Assembly: GCA_946965045.2 (NCBI GenBank)
Contig: OX337236.1
Location: 806,001-870,000 of the forward strand
Direction of reading: 5' to 3'
Origin: Epithemia pelagica
Taxonomy: Eukaryota; Bacillariophyta; Bacillariophyceae; Surirellales; Surirellaceae
Length of the DNA: 64,000 nt
Under the pieces are notes generated by a model, which saw only the letters and a list, made by a program, of their open reading frames with translations, searched no databases and was not told where the DNA came from. Within the stretch, counting starts at the first letter, position 1. Each line of letters opens with the position of its first letter. Positions 29,394-39,379 of the stretch are shown piece after piece. The translations under genes were made by a program, and so were the position numbers.

Positions 29394-31382
29394 ATGAGCG
29401 GCCATCATCCCACCAACATTCGTTCGAAACCATCCAATCACACGAGCAATGTCCCTTCGCTCCCTTCGCTGTCAACCAGTGCCAATTCTTCTTCGACGTT
29501 GAACAGCAACAACAACAACCATCACGGCTATGCGCAATCGGTCCCTCCTCCCTCGGTGGTTCCACCCTTGAAACCTCGATCTGGTGGTACGAGTGGTAGT
29601 TCCCGAACCAACGCCATGTACAGTGCCGCCTATCTGGAAGCTGTGAAGCTCTTGTCAGCAGAAACCATGCGTACCGCCTGTCAATTGCTCCTCTCGCAGG
29701 CCGATTACAACAACAACAACAAGACGGACAACTACGACGCCAAGGAGATGGATTTGGAGAAGAAACCACAGGACAAGTCATCCTCCAACTCCACCACAGA
29801 TTCGGGAGAGAAACCAGACGAGAGTAAAGACGATGACAAGACGGCAAAGAAGACCGAACCTCCTCCTGCGGAAGAAAAGACAAGTAACGAGGAGAAACCA
29901 AAGACCAAGGAACCAACAAACTCCAAGAAAGAGACGAGGCCTCTTGCGGCTGCAAAACCACTCAAAGCTTCCAGGACGACGAGTGGAGGTGGGGGGAAAC
30001 CGCGGTCCGATTATGACAAGTTGGTGGCCTTGTGGGAACAGTGTGTCAAGGCTGCCCAAGTGATTGAACGAGAAACTCCAGCACACTTACTAGTACAACA
30101 ACAGCAACAACCGCAGCTGCCTATACCATCCGGGTTGCCCGCTATGCGCAGTACCTCTATTACACAACTCATGAATTCTTCCAATCGAACCCAAGCCAAG
30201 CCCATTCATACGGGCAGCAACAAATCATCTCTTGGATCTGCCGCACCAGCGGGGGGCTCCTCCTCGAATTCGCCGGGAATTCCAAACACGGGTCATCATT
30301 CGTTGAATCATCATCGCACCAAACATTCTGTTCGTAGTAGTGGCAAATTAGGTGCCCTGACAGGACGTGGCAGTGCGGGCAACAACACAGCGGCGGCCTC
30401 CTCGTCCTCGGAGAACCCAAACAACAAACGTCGCATGCTCATGTTGCAAACTCAGCATTCCTCCGATTCGTCCTTGGGAAGTACAGCCAGTACAGCTTCC
30501 TTGCCGACCTCGTCCTCCCAAAAACCAGCCCATCATCACAAACACAAGCATCATCATCATCATTTGAGTAGTCACAAACGCCTCAAATTAAGTGCAACGA
30601 ATTCGTCCTCGACGACAGGACGGCACTTTTCTTCTTCTAGCAACAAGGCCTTGTTGGGATCCTCCTCCAAGACCCCAACGACAACTCCATCCGAGGCCGC
30701 GGCGGCAGCTCCTCCCCCCAGTGCCCTCAACTTTTTGGCCAAATTAAATCAAGATTCCTCGGCCGCACGGGCCTCCTCCAAACAAGGCAGCAACAGCAAA
30801 GTGGAAGCCTCGTCCTCCAAAGACAAGGATTCGAACCAAGAAGTGGAGGACCAGGGGCCAGAAGACAGCAAAGAAGAAGAAGAAGAAGAGGAAGAACAAA
30901 TTGGAGACGTGGACGATGATGAGGATGATGATGAGGATGCCGACGGCGAGAATGAGGATGATGACGACAACGACAATGATTTTGAAGGTGCTCGTCCGTC
31001 AAAGAAAAATCAGCTTAAGCCGCAGCGCTCATCCGTGAAAAGAGACAAGAAACAGGCGTCTCCCAAATCGTCTCGACAAACAAGAAGTCGATCCTGGAGC
31101 AATGCGACGGACCAAGACGACCGGGAAAATGAAGACGAGGATCTAGAGGATGATGATGATGAGGAGGAGAAAGACTCGAACAGCAAAGCTCCCAACACAC
31201 CAAATGACTCATCCATGGAGGAAGAGGATGATCAAACATCTAGTAGCCCTTCTGGCTCGTCACGACGTATTCAACCCAGTCGACAGGCGCGCAAAGATAC
31301 AACATCGCCACCTCCCGCAAACAATACGTCGGGTCGGTTACCCACTCGAACTCAACCCAGGCGATCCAATCGACAGTCCTGA
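29394..31382 (+). CDS. Disordered acidic/basic hypothetical protein, probably nuclear
   Basis: A single exon of 662 codons starts at the ATG at 29394. Only two segments look folded: residues ~75-105 (YSAAYLEAVKLLSAETMRTA) and ~200-225 (RSDYDKLVALWEQCVKAAQV), both amphipathic helices. The rest is Ser/Asn/His-rich, including a His cluster near residue 383 (HHHKHKHHHHH). A long acidic Asp/Glu block of about 45 residues lies at ~490-535, followed by Lys/Arg-Ser segments and a second acidic block. Alternating acidic and basic tracts resemble chromatin-associated or nucleolar proteins, which is inference from composition. I recognise no family. Confidence 0.65.
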   Translation: MSGHHPTNIRSKPSNHTSNVPSLPSLSTSANSSSTLNSNNNNHHGYAQSVPPPSVVPPLKPRSGGTSGSSRTNAMYSAAYLEAVKLLSAETMRTACQLLLSQADYNNNNKTDNYDAKEMDLEKKPQDKSSSNSTTDSGEKPDESKDDDKTAKKTEPPPAEEKTSNEEKPKTKEPTNSKKETRPLAAAKPLKASRTTSGGGGKPRSDYDKLVALWEQCVKAAQVIERETPAHLLVQQQQQPQLPIPSGLPAMRSTSITQLMNSSNRTQAKPIHTGSNKSSLGSAAPAGGSSSNSPGIPNTGHHSLNHHRTKHSVRSSGKLGALTGRGSAGNNTAAASSSSENPNNKRRMLMLQTQHSSDSSLGSTASTASLPTSSSQKPAHHHKHKHHHHHLSSHKRLKLSATNSSSTTGRHFSSSSNKALLGSSSKTPTTTPSEAAAAAPPPSALNFLAKLNQDSSAARASSKQGSNSKVEASSSKDKDSNQEVEDQGPEDSKEEEEEEEEQIGDVDDDEDDDEDADGENEDDDDNDNDFEGARPSKKNQLKPQRSSVKRDKKQASPKSSRQTRSRSWSNATDQDDRENEDEDLEDDDDEEEKDSNSKAPNTPNDSSMEEEDDQTSSSPSGSSRRIQPSRQARKDTTSPPPANNTSGRLPTRTQPRRSNRQS

Positions 31383-31734
31383 CGACAACCAAACAAAGGA
31401 AAAATGATGCTTGAAGCAAGTTCCAAAGGGTCGTTGAAGAGGCGATACGGGTGTGCCGTGTCTGCAGTAGTTGGTATGTTCGACATCTATCTCTTTGTGA
31501 ACGTCTTGACTCTTGACATACTTCATATTCGAAGAAAAGGGAACGGCACAATGCGCTTTCGCAGACCTTGCTCTCATATAATTGTCGCTTCTCACAAAAA
31601 GATAGAATATTGAAAGACGTGCAAGGTAAATGCTATACAATTAAAATTTTCCATTTGGCTTGTCTTTCTTTCCCTTTTGTGCACATACGAAACACCAATC
31701 ACTAATCACAATTTTCTGTTTTCTTGTTCATTCT
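31383..31734. other. Intergenic between convergent genes
   Basis: These 350 bases lie between two convergent stops. No gene is supported. Confidence 0.5.
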
Positions 31735-33678
31735 TTAGGCCTCGACATCATCGGCAACAAGACCATCTTCGCTCTTGTGATTAGATTGGGCGAGTTTGTT
31801 GGCTCGTTCCAAATCCTTGAGCGCCTTGGCTTCGCGTTGACGAAAGACCACAGCGGCCACAATGGCCCCAAGCGCCACGACAAGACCAATGACGAGGCCA
31901 GCAATGGCACCTGCCGGCCACTTGTCATCGTCACTCTCTTCCGGTACCGGGGGTTCGTCTGTAACGGTTCCTTCAATGGCACCACTGGCAGCTCCTTGAC
32001 GAATGGGGTGACTTTCATCTTCCAACATGAGAATCAAGGCCTGCTTCAATTCCTCTCCAGTAGCTTGGTTGGTATCGACGGAACTGGGATCGGCGAAAAA
32101 GAGTTCGACAATCACATCGGTCTCGCCTTCTTCGTGGTCGTGGTGGTCTTCGTGTGTGTCAAAGCCACGTCCAAATTGCATGACAAAGATCCGGTTGATT
32201 CCAATGTCCAGGTGCAAGGCAAGGTCACCTCGAAGTTGATGGATAAACTCGGTTTGTTCACTGGATCCAGGAACGGGTTCGTGCTTTTCAAAGTGCAAAA
32301 TGATGAATCCTTCTTCTCCACTTCGTTCTTCTGCTTCATGAGGAATGGAAGGACCACTGCACGAGTACGTGTTGGGCACACCGGCAACGATTCCTCGGTA
32401 GGCAAAAAAGTTGAGGCTTTTTTGTTCAATCGTAATGTCATTGAGGTCACCAAGGTCAATTTCGTACAAGGTGTTCACATCGGTAATGTAGGCAAATCCA
32501 TGTCCGGCCATCAATTGGGTAGATCCACAGTCGTCGACCATGGTATCAATCACTCGCACTTCGGCCACCAAGACCCAGGGATTGACGGTGTACACACGAA
32601 GGTTTCCATTGCGCAACCAAACGAGCAAGAGATCTCCGGCCGAGCGCTCGTAACGGAAGGAGCACTGGTTCACGGGGAGTTGGACCAGGTTGGCCTCACT
32701 CATGACAGATCCCTCTTGATTGGGTTCAAACGCAACCAAATGAAAACTCCCTTCTTCATTAAAGTTTCCGACAAAGAACTTGTTCTTCTTGTGGTCCGTC
32801 AAGGTTCCGGTACGATGTCCTTCATAGCCGTCGGGATAGGAGATGGAACGGGTGGTGTAAGTTCCTGGTTGCTCGTAGTTGAGCACGAGAATACCACCAT
32901 GATCTTGGTTACACGCAAAGGCAAAGGTGTTTTCTTGATGGCCACTGCCGTGGAATCCCAAACACGAACGGTCCGTGTCCGACACTTCGTTAATACCATG
33001 CACTTCTGCCCCATCGTAATCGGTCACATGAAAGCCATTGGGCAGGGCCGTGCGGGGGGAGGTGTCCCCGGCAATGCGCTCGGGAACGGCCACCGAGAAC
33101 AAGACACGTTCTTGATCAATGGGAACCGTGACTCCATGGTGACTGCCTTGCAAGGTGGAGGTGTGGACAAAGGCGGTGGAAGGATCGGCGGCGGCCAGAC
33201 GGTTTTCGTCAATCACCCAAATGGTACTGTTGATGCCATCCGGGGCATAGCCGTCACAGAACATGGCGATCTGGTAGTTGTTCTTGACGTAGTGAATGGG
33301 ACGCGTACAGTCAATATTGGCCTGTACCATGGTGGGATTACTCTTTTCCACTCCCAAGGAATGGATATCGGGATTGACACCCGCATTGATAAAGTACACC
33401 CCGCCATCCGTGTAATTGTTGGCCTCTTGGCCCATGTTGGTCAAGACCACATAATTGTCGGTGTACGACTGGTGAAGAATGTCGGCCGGGTCGTTTTGCG
33501 GGTACGGAGTGATTTGAAAGGGAGCTTCAGCAAAAGGATCCACCTTGTCCAAGTTCCATACGTTCACGACACTGGTGTTGGCATCGACCAGGAACAAACT
33601 TCCTCGGGTACAGAGACTGGCCGAAACGCTTTGGCCAAGCGACAGCAAAAGTGCAGAGACGGCGGTCGAGAACTTCAT
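31735..33678 (-). CDS. Type I membrane protein with AztD-like metal-binding propeller
   Basis: A single exon of 647 codons. A signal peptide (MKFSTAVSALLLSLGQSVSA) leads into a beta-propeller-like ectodomain. Motifs GSHHGVTVPIDQERVLFS, LPNGFHVTDYDGAEVHGI, CLGFHGSGHQENTFAFAC and NQDHGGILVLNYE recall the bacterial periplasmic zinc metallochaperone AztD, with its conserved H-G-V, C-x-G-x-H-G and G-x-L-x-L segments. Near residue 540 comes a His/Glu cluster (HEDHHDHEEGE). One transmembrane helix (GAIAGLVIGLVVALGAIVAAVVF, ~600-622) and a short charged tail follow. It is probably at the cell surface or in an endomembrane with the metal-binding side outside. AztD works with an ABC zinc importer; no such partner is in the window, so a role in metal capture is inference. 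The coding strand is highly biased and its complement is open for 724 codons, which I do not call. Confidence 0.78.
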   Translation of the reverse strand: MKFSTAVSALLLSLGQSVSASLCTRGSLFLVDANTSVVNVWNLDKVDPFAEAPFQITPYPQNDPADILHQSYTDNYVVLTNMGQEANNYTDGGVYFINAGVNPDIHSLGVEKSNPTMVQANIDCTRPIHYVKNNYQIAMFCDGYAPDGINSTIWVIDENRLAAADPSTAFVHTSTLQGSHHGVTVPIDQERVLFSVAVPERIAGDTSPRTALPNGFHVTDYDGAEVHGINEVSDTDRSCLGFHGSGHQENTFAFACNQDHGGILVLNYEQPGTYTTRSISYPDGYEGHRTGTLTDHKKNKFFVGNFNEEGSFHLVAFEPNQEGSVMSEANLVQLPVNQCSFRYERSAGDLLLVWLRNGNLRVYTVNPWVLVAEVRVIDTMVDDCGSTQLMAGHGFAYITDVNTLYEIDLGDLNDITIEQKSLNFFAYRGIVAGVPNTYSCSGPSIPHEAEERSGEEGFIILHFEKHEPVPGSSEQTEFIHQLRGDLALHLDIGINRIFVMQFGRGFDTHEDHHDHEEGETDVIVELFFADPSSVDTNQATGEELKQALILMLEDESHPIRQGAASGAIEGTVTDEPPVPEESDDDKWPAGAIAGLVIGLVVALGAIVAAVVFRQREAKALKDLERANKLAQSNHKSEDGLVADDVEA

Positions 33679-34566
33679 CTTGTCGAAGAGGATTTCTCTT
33701 GCAAAAAACTTGGCTCAAAGAGAAAAAATGAGACGAAAGTGACTGGATTTGGAGAAGTAAATCTTTCAGCCATAGACCGGAAAGGTCAAAAGGGCCTTCT
33801 CGTTAGATGGTTTGATATGGGTAAAGTTGAGTAACGGATGCTATTACGTGGTTTCCTCATTCCGCAATATTTGTTTCTGACGTGGTAAAAGGTTCAACAA
33901 AGGCTGAGATCCCGCACCCCGTACCGATGCTCCAAAAGCTTCGTTCGAAGTCCCAAGTTCTCGCGAATCGCGAACTGTCGGCAAACTCTCGAGTCTCGAA
34001 GAAAATCTTTTTACTCTCGGTCGCCTCAACGTTCGTGATCTTTGATCTTTTTGTTTAGCTCTATATGCTTATGTGACATATTGCCACATGTCTTTGAGGC
34101 TCAATCAAAAGGCCTTCCGATATGGAACCGAAAGGCTTTTGTCGATCCTCTCAAGATTTGGACAGCAGACAATCAGTTGGTTCCAATCTTTCGCTCGGAA
34201 GCAGAAAAGACAGAAGACCAACCTGTAGCAGAAGAGTACACAGTCAGTCGTAGCAGTGAGAATGATTACTGAGAACTGAGAACCCTTGCGAAAGAGTCTC
34301 GCTGAACGAAAGACTCACTCTGTGCCCTGTCCCCTGTCCTGTAGAGTTCATGCTGGTTTGTGAGACTTCAGGCCTATTGAATGCCGCCTGACTGCTCGCC
34401 ACGCGCGGAATGCAAACATGACAGACCTCAGACATGATTAATTTCACCATTTGAATATCCAAAGTAGAAAGATGACGCATTCACTACTAGCTAGAGAGGC
34501 TATTACTCTTCTCTTGAGCTAGTAGAGCTCCTGGTCCTATGGCTTGATGATCCAGGCTCATCAGCC

Positions 34567-34860
34567 TCAGAAAAATCATCAACTCTGAGACACATGAGCA
34601 TCCCAGGGTGGCAGGAGCCTGTCCGCTGCGGCGCTGCGCAGGCTGCGTGTGCACTCCTGTGTGCTTCTGAGGGCAGGTGCCAAGAAGCATGCATTTCAGA
34701 ACTCACCCACACCATCCGGAATGATGATCAAAGTCCTTCCAACCTGGAAAAGTCATCACCCTGAGACAAAGGCGCATTCTGGGTGGCCGCAGCTTGCCTG
34801 CGGCAGCGCTGCCCTCACTGCTTGTGCACTCTCATGTGCTCCTGCTCCTGCTTTTGTGCC
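34567..34860. repeat. Diverged tandem duplication, ~179-bp period
   Basis: The segment beginning AAAAATCATCAACTCTGAGA near 34571 recurs in diverged form near 34750 (AAAAGTCATCACCCTGAGAC), followed in both by GGGTGGC, GCTGCGGC/GCTTGCCTGCGGC, GCGCTGC and TGTGCACTC…TGTGCT. Identity is patchy but colinear for about 100 bases. Confidence 0.7.
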
Positions 34861-35261
34861 ACAGATTGTTGCTCCTTTTCCCAAAATTGCCAAGAAATGA
34901 AATGCAATTTTGCAGACGGGCGTGCTTTGGACACCTGGACTCCAGCTGGAGCAAGAGCTGTGCTCTTCCAGGCTGGCGCTTCCCCACCAGGATGTCCGGG
35001 TTTCTCGTGCGCGGTCGTCACGGGGGATTCCGGAATCCATCGGAATCCCATTCGGCACAGAGAAGTTGCAAGGGAGCAGCGGGAGAAGGATTCGATCCAT
35101 TCTGTGATCGACTCATTGTTCGCAGTCCACAAAAGGCATGGCTGAGCCATCAGACCCGGCTGTGCCAGGATTTCTCTGCTTTTCGAGTCTTTGGCGGGCA
35201 TGGCCCACCGGGGCAGAGCAGAAGCGTGGAAAAATCATTGCTACAATTCCACGCCATCACC

Positions 35262-35670
35262 AAACGAATCAATGCCATGAGCACGCTTCCGAACATTTGA
35301 ATTCGCAGCTTCTGCCATGGAATTCTGTGTGGCAGAGTGGTGTGCGCAGTCACTCTCCAATTCTGCTGTGCAATCACGAATTGGAGCTGTCAAATGCTGC
35401 GATGACGCAATGACATTGTGAAACGAATCAATGTTGTGATCGCTCCCCCAAAATCCGAATTCTTCGTAGCTTCTGCTTGCAATGGAATTGTGATGCAGGG
35501 TGCTGCAGTCACTGACAAAAACTTTTGCACCTCCGCAGCAAGAATTTGCGCACAACTGCAGCAATGACATGATTTTTTTGCACCTCCAGCAGGGCAATGA
35601 CACGAAATTTATGCACCTCCATAGCAACGGCATGAATTTTGTGTGCCTCCGCAGCAAATGACAAAGCAAG
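35262..35670. repeat. Direct repeat (~159 bp) and short minisatellite
   Basis: AAACGAATCAATG occurs at about 35262 and 35421, each followed after ~50 bases by AGCTTCTGC, TGGAATT and GCAGTCACT in the same order. Immediately downstream, GCACCTCC-GCAGCAA-type units repeat four times (near 35528, 35578, 35611, 35645), with spacing of about 33-50 bases. Confidence 0.7.
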
Positions 35671-36154
35671 TGAAACAAATCAAAACAGCAACACTCCGAT
35701 TTCTGCAAGCTAGCTAGCGATGATTTATTGATTGATGACTCGTTCATTCACGCCCATTGGTGTGTCATGCGTCTTAAAAAGTAATTTTTAACCGCCCCAA
35801 TCCTTTCGCACAGCCCCTGCGTCGATGGATAACGTTTTTTGATTGGTCATATAACCCGATGCGAATGACGTGTTGATTCGTCAACAAAATTTCCTGGCAT
35901 CCGGCATTAATTTTAGGAAAAGTGCGAAAAATAAACCATCTTTTCGTCTGCTTGCTCATCGGAAGCTACTATAGCTCCTCGGAATGGAAGTAGGATTTTC
36001 GTCTAATATAGCCTTATATTGCCCACGACGGCCGCGCTCTCATACGCGAGCAAGTGCGGAGCTAAAAAAGATAGTGCGGAGCAAAAAAACAGTCCTGGGA
36101 AAAAAAATGTGACAGTTAATTAGGGGGGGACTCGGAGGTTATAGAAGCAAGCGA

Positions 36155-36332
36155 CATCCCCTCCTGGTCGTGGGGGCACTTGTCGGGGCTTTTGACTCCT
36201 CGGCGGGCAATAGCTCCTCGTCGTGGACCGCCAAATCCGCTGACGCGGATTTAGAAGGCGGTCCACTTCTCGGAGCTATTGCCCTTCTCGGAGTCAATAG
36301 CCCCTCCTCGTGCCTCCCCACTCCGCGGAGCG
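36155..36332. repeat. Large imperfect inverted repeat (foldback/palindrome)
   Basis: Left arm ~36155-36240 and right arm ~36245-36332 are near reverse complements around a 4-base loop (TGAC at 36241-36244). Inner arms AAATCCGC/GCGGATTT are perfect. The next parts, such as TGGACCGCC/GGCGGTCCA and GGGCAATAGCTCC/GGAGCTATTGCCC, match exactly with small internal mismatches between them. It would form a stem of roughly 70-85 bp. It lies 140 bases upstream of the plastid gene. Confidence 0.85.
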
Positions 36333-36471
36333 GATGTAGAATTACGACAGTCATTGTCCTCTAAATATCCAAGAACTTCCAACCATAGTACTACGCAACG
36401 ATACATACGTTCTATTGTCTCACAGCCACAACGTAAAGGCACCATCCTCCCGATCGTTTTCCAGTTGCAAC

Positions 36472-37161
36472 ATGAACCTCAAGATTCTCAATCTCCTTCT
36501 CTTCGCATCGACGGCACCGACCGTCGTCGCATTTGCTCCTCCCCAAAGGCTCGCGTCGGTAACCACGGCCGCTCCGTCGATTTCTTCGGGCCGCCAGAGC
36601 CACCCCGTTCCATTGGCTCCGCGCCTCGGTCCACAGCAGCGCGAGACGACTGCCACCACACTCTTTGCCGGCCCCGACAATCCCTTCGTCCAGGCGGATT
36701 TGTTCGTCGGCATGTTTGCCGTGCTCATGGGGGCGACGCCCTACGCCCTGCAGATTTTTTTGCCCAAGCAGCTCAACAACTGGTTCTTTTCCGCCGTGTA
36801 CGAGGACACGACCGAGGGACGCGCCGCCGAGATCGGCTTCAAGACACGGTTTGCGACGCTGGGAATGGTCATCACCCTGCTCTCCTTTGTGGACATTTAC
36901 TACTTTGCCGAGCGCGACGTTTCCGTCGTCCTGCGCCAGCAGTACATTGCCTGGGCCGTCTTTTACGTCAGTGCGACGCTCAAGATCCGCCGGGAGGCCC
37001 TGGCGGATCCCCCCGTCTTTGCCAAGGACAGCCGGGTCGGGATCCAGGCCTGGCACATTTTCGTCGCCGTCCTCTTGTGGGCGGACGTTTCGGAATCCTA
37101 CACCGGACACGCCATCGAGACGTTCGTTCGAAGGGTTGTCGGAGCGGAACTCATTGCCTGA
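36472..37161 (+). CDS. Plastid-targeted integral membrane protein, unrecognised, GC-rich codons
   Basis: From the ATG at 36472 the frame encodes 229 residues. The N-terminus is a signal peptide (LKILNLLLFASTAPTVVA) followed by FAPP, an exact ASAFAP-type plastid cleavage context, and a Ser/Ala/Pro-rich transit region to about residue 65. Four hydrophobic segments follow: LFVGMFAVLMGATPYALQIF, FATLGMVITLLSFVDIYYFA, YIAWAVFYVSATLKI, and AWHIFVAVLLWADVS. I recognise no family. Codon use differs sharply from the neighbours: CTG/CTC for Leu, CAG for Gln, GAG for Glu and CGC for Arg dominate, where the other genes use TTG, CAA, GAA and CGA/CGT. The surrounding DNA is gene-poor and repetitive. The protein is probably in a plastid membrane. 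Confidence 0.8.
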   Translation: MNLKILNLLLFASTAPTVVAFAPPQRLASVTTAAPSISSGRQSHPVPLAPRLGPQQRETTATTLFAGPDNPFVQADLFVGMFAVLMGATPYALQIFLPKQLNNWFFSAVYEDTTEGRAAEIGFKTRFATLGMVITLLSFVDIYYFAERDVSVVLRQQYIAWAVFYVSATLKIRREALADPPVFAKDSRVGIQAWHIFVAVLLWADVSESYTGHAIETFVRRVVGAELIA

Positions 37162-39379
37162 GCCACGAAGAAGCGATCCATCGGCGCCGTTTGATGGTAC
37201 CTTGTGAAATCACGAACAATCCAATAATAACATTGCTGCTGCAACTGCTCCATCTCGTGCACATGGCCAGAATGGTTTTGTTGTTGGTTCGCTCTTTTGC
37301 CATCGGAATGAATAAACAGCACCTAGATACGAACATTGATTCGATTGCCGAATTCTTCCGACACAACTGAGTTTCAAACTGAGTTTCAAACTGAATTTTC
37401 TTTTTCACCATGCGTATCACTTTTTCACCATTTGCATCACTTTTGGAGCTCCCCCTCCGTCCGGGCCTGCCCCCAGCGCCTGCTCTCATCGCCCGCCCCT
37501 GAGTTTGTGTGTGTTTTTCGAATTTTGCACTTCCCGAGGGTTGTCAACCCGCCGATGCACACTCGAGACAACCTTCTCCCGCGCCACCCTCCTCCCCTTC
37601 TGTTCGATGCGATCCGGCGGCGGTTCTCGACCATGGACCCATCCCCTCCAAACTCCGTTTCGGTGCGTGTGCCTCGTTTTCTTCACTGCAACGACGATTG
37701 GTTTCGTTGCTTGGCCCATGCCCATAATGCCCAACAACGACCGATACGTCTCGGGAACTAACTACGGTGGTGGCTGCCACTCGATCCACTGCCGGCACCA
37801 GCGATAGCCGATGCCCGAGACGTTCGACCACGGCGACCGTCCGCTTCCGTCCGATGCCCTGCGATGCGATTCGGCAGCCTCGTTCGATCGACCCACACAA
37901 CACGACAACGTTTGGAGATCCGGCAAAAAACTGTAGGCTCGTGTGGGAACTAATACTGTTGTTGCTACAACTCTATCAACTTATAGATGGTTTACGGATT
38001 ATGCGTACGGCTTGGCGTTCCTCTCGGGATTTCCGGAACGGACGAAACTTCCTGCGGCTGCGGCTGCTGCTTTTGGATCCAGGATCTCCGCGGTGTATTT
38101 TGTATTCTTCGTGTGTGTGTGTGCAGCTCGGTGGGGTAGCTTCGCGGTCTCTCTCTCTCTCGTTACCGATGGAATCCTCCGTCCGATGCGATTCCCTGGA
38201 TCGGATTCGTCGGACAGGCGGGCGAGGAGGAGGAATATGTATGCATTTGTGTTGTCTTCGGAAGTGCATTGGAAATTCGTATGTACACTGGGTGCTTCGT
38301 GTCGTTCGGTAGACACGGTCGGTGGTGGTTCGGGAGTCGTTTTGTTTCCCCGTGATATTCTGTACCCGTGTCTTTTCCAAAGGAAGGGGCTGTTACGGAG
38401 TATGCTTCGGAACATCGTCGTTGGGAGGAAGGCAATGTACAAATTCGGCGATATTCGCATCCGTTGGATTTCTTTGGCGTTTCTATCTCGATGTGTTGGC
38501 TTACTGGCCTTAGGCCTTTTATCGATATAGAAGGTTGAAGATGTTGTCGTTTCTTTCTGTCCTCGGGTGATGCGTCGTCCACCGTAAATCGTAACAGCCC
38601 TCAAAAAATGATATCGTCCTTCCCAACATCCAACCAAAAACCAAAAGGAAAAGCAGAAAGGAGGAGGACAAAATACAAAATGCGACGTGTCACGTGTCGC
38701 GAAAGATATTATTTGATGGACGCCCTGTACCCTGTACCCTCTACCTACAATTCTTTCTCCTCTTGTGGCTTGTGGCCTTCTCCTGTCTCCTGCCCTCACA
38801 ATGTGCTCTGTTACTTTGTTGTGTGTGTGTCTTTGCGGGTCCCATACCTCCACCATGCCGCAAGGGGCGCGGTTGGTTTCTCGTGATGATTTAGGATTGG
38901 CGCACATTTCCGTTGTTTTCCCATCGTTGCGTCCCGGGCCTCTCGATTCTCTCGTCATGGTGCGCGTGTGAATACCGCACGTGGTGGGCTGGCCTAAATG
39001 CTTGAGTTTCTAGGTGGACCGAACTTCGGTTAAACCCTCACAACGTTGCAAATTCTGGAAGTGATTCGGCGGTCGATTCTACACGAGGCTCGTAGATATG
39101 GACTACCTCTAGGACATTGGCAGGCACCATCCACATCTCCTCACCTTGCTTGGCTTTGCTCAATACGAATGGATGACTCGGAGAAGTACGGTCATCGGTC
39201 GGTAATCCATGAAGGCTAAGAAAGGCTCCTCTAGGCAAATACACCAAGACTGAAGAGCTCGTTCTCTAAAGGTTGACGTGACAATGCTGTGAATTGAGAA
39301 AGTGACTACTAAAACGTGATATTTGCCTTTTGGTAGAGCTGATCAAGATGGAAATGTTGTATGCCTGTTGAGTGTGTCC
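37162..39379. other. Gene-poor region, 2.2 kb
   Basis: No supported gene. Frames of 195 codons (37943-38530) and 319 codons (minus, 37999-38958) are open but have no domain or sensible hydrophobic pattern, and they overlap antisense to each other. Small tandem repeats occur: ACTGAGTTTCAA units at 37369-37395 and a 20-base unit TTTTTCACCAT[G/T][C/T]G[T/C]ATCAC twice at 37402-37441. A near-palindrome with an E-box (GACGTGTCACGTGTCG) is at 38683-38698. Confidence 0.5.

Larger units (their letters stand above)
33679..36471. other. Gene-empty, repeat-rich region
   Basis: About 2.8 kb without a credible gene. It contains diverged direct repeats (34567-34860 and 35262-35670), a duplicated short motif AGTGCGGAGC[T/A]AAAAAA at 36050-36090, and a large inverted repeat (36155-36332). 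Composition changes repeatedly along it. Short open frames exist but do not look like proteins. The last ~130 bases must hold the promoter of the plastid gene at 36472. Confidence 0.6.

Noticed and set aside
31660-33834. 724-codon plus-strand frame
   Set aside because: It is exactly antisense to a protein with signal peptide, propeller motifs and transmembrane helix. Its own product has no domain and an odd composition, so I treat it as a shadow.
34490-35760. CRISPR-like array or coding repeat
   Set aside because: The direct repeats are few, diverged and irregularly spaced, in a eukaryotic genome; they are simple tandem duplications.
37505-38958. Overlapping sense and antisense frames of 100-319 codons
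   Set aside because: Composition is dominated by Cys/Arg/Ser or Thr/Arg runs typical of non-coding reading, with no intron-joined solution that improves it.
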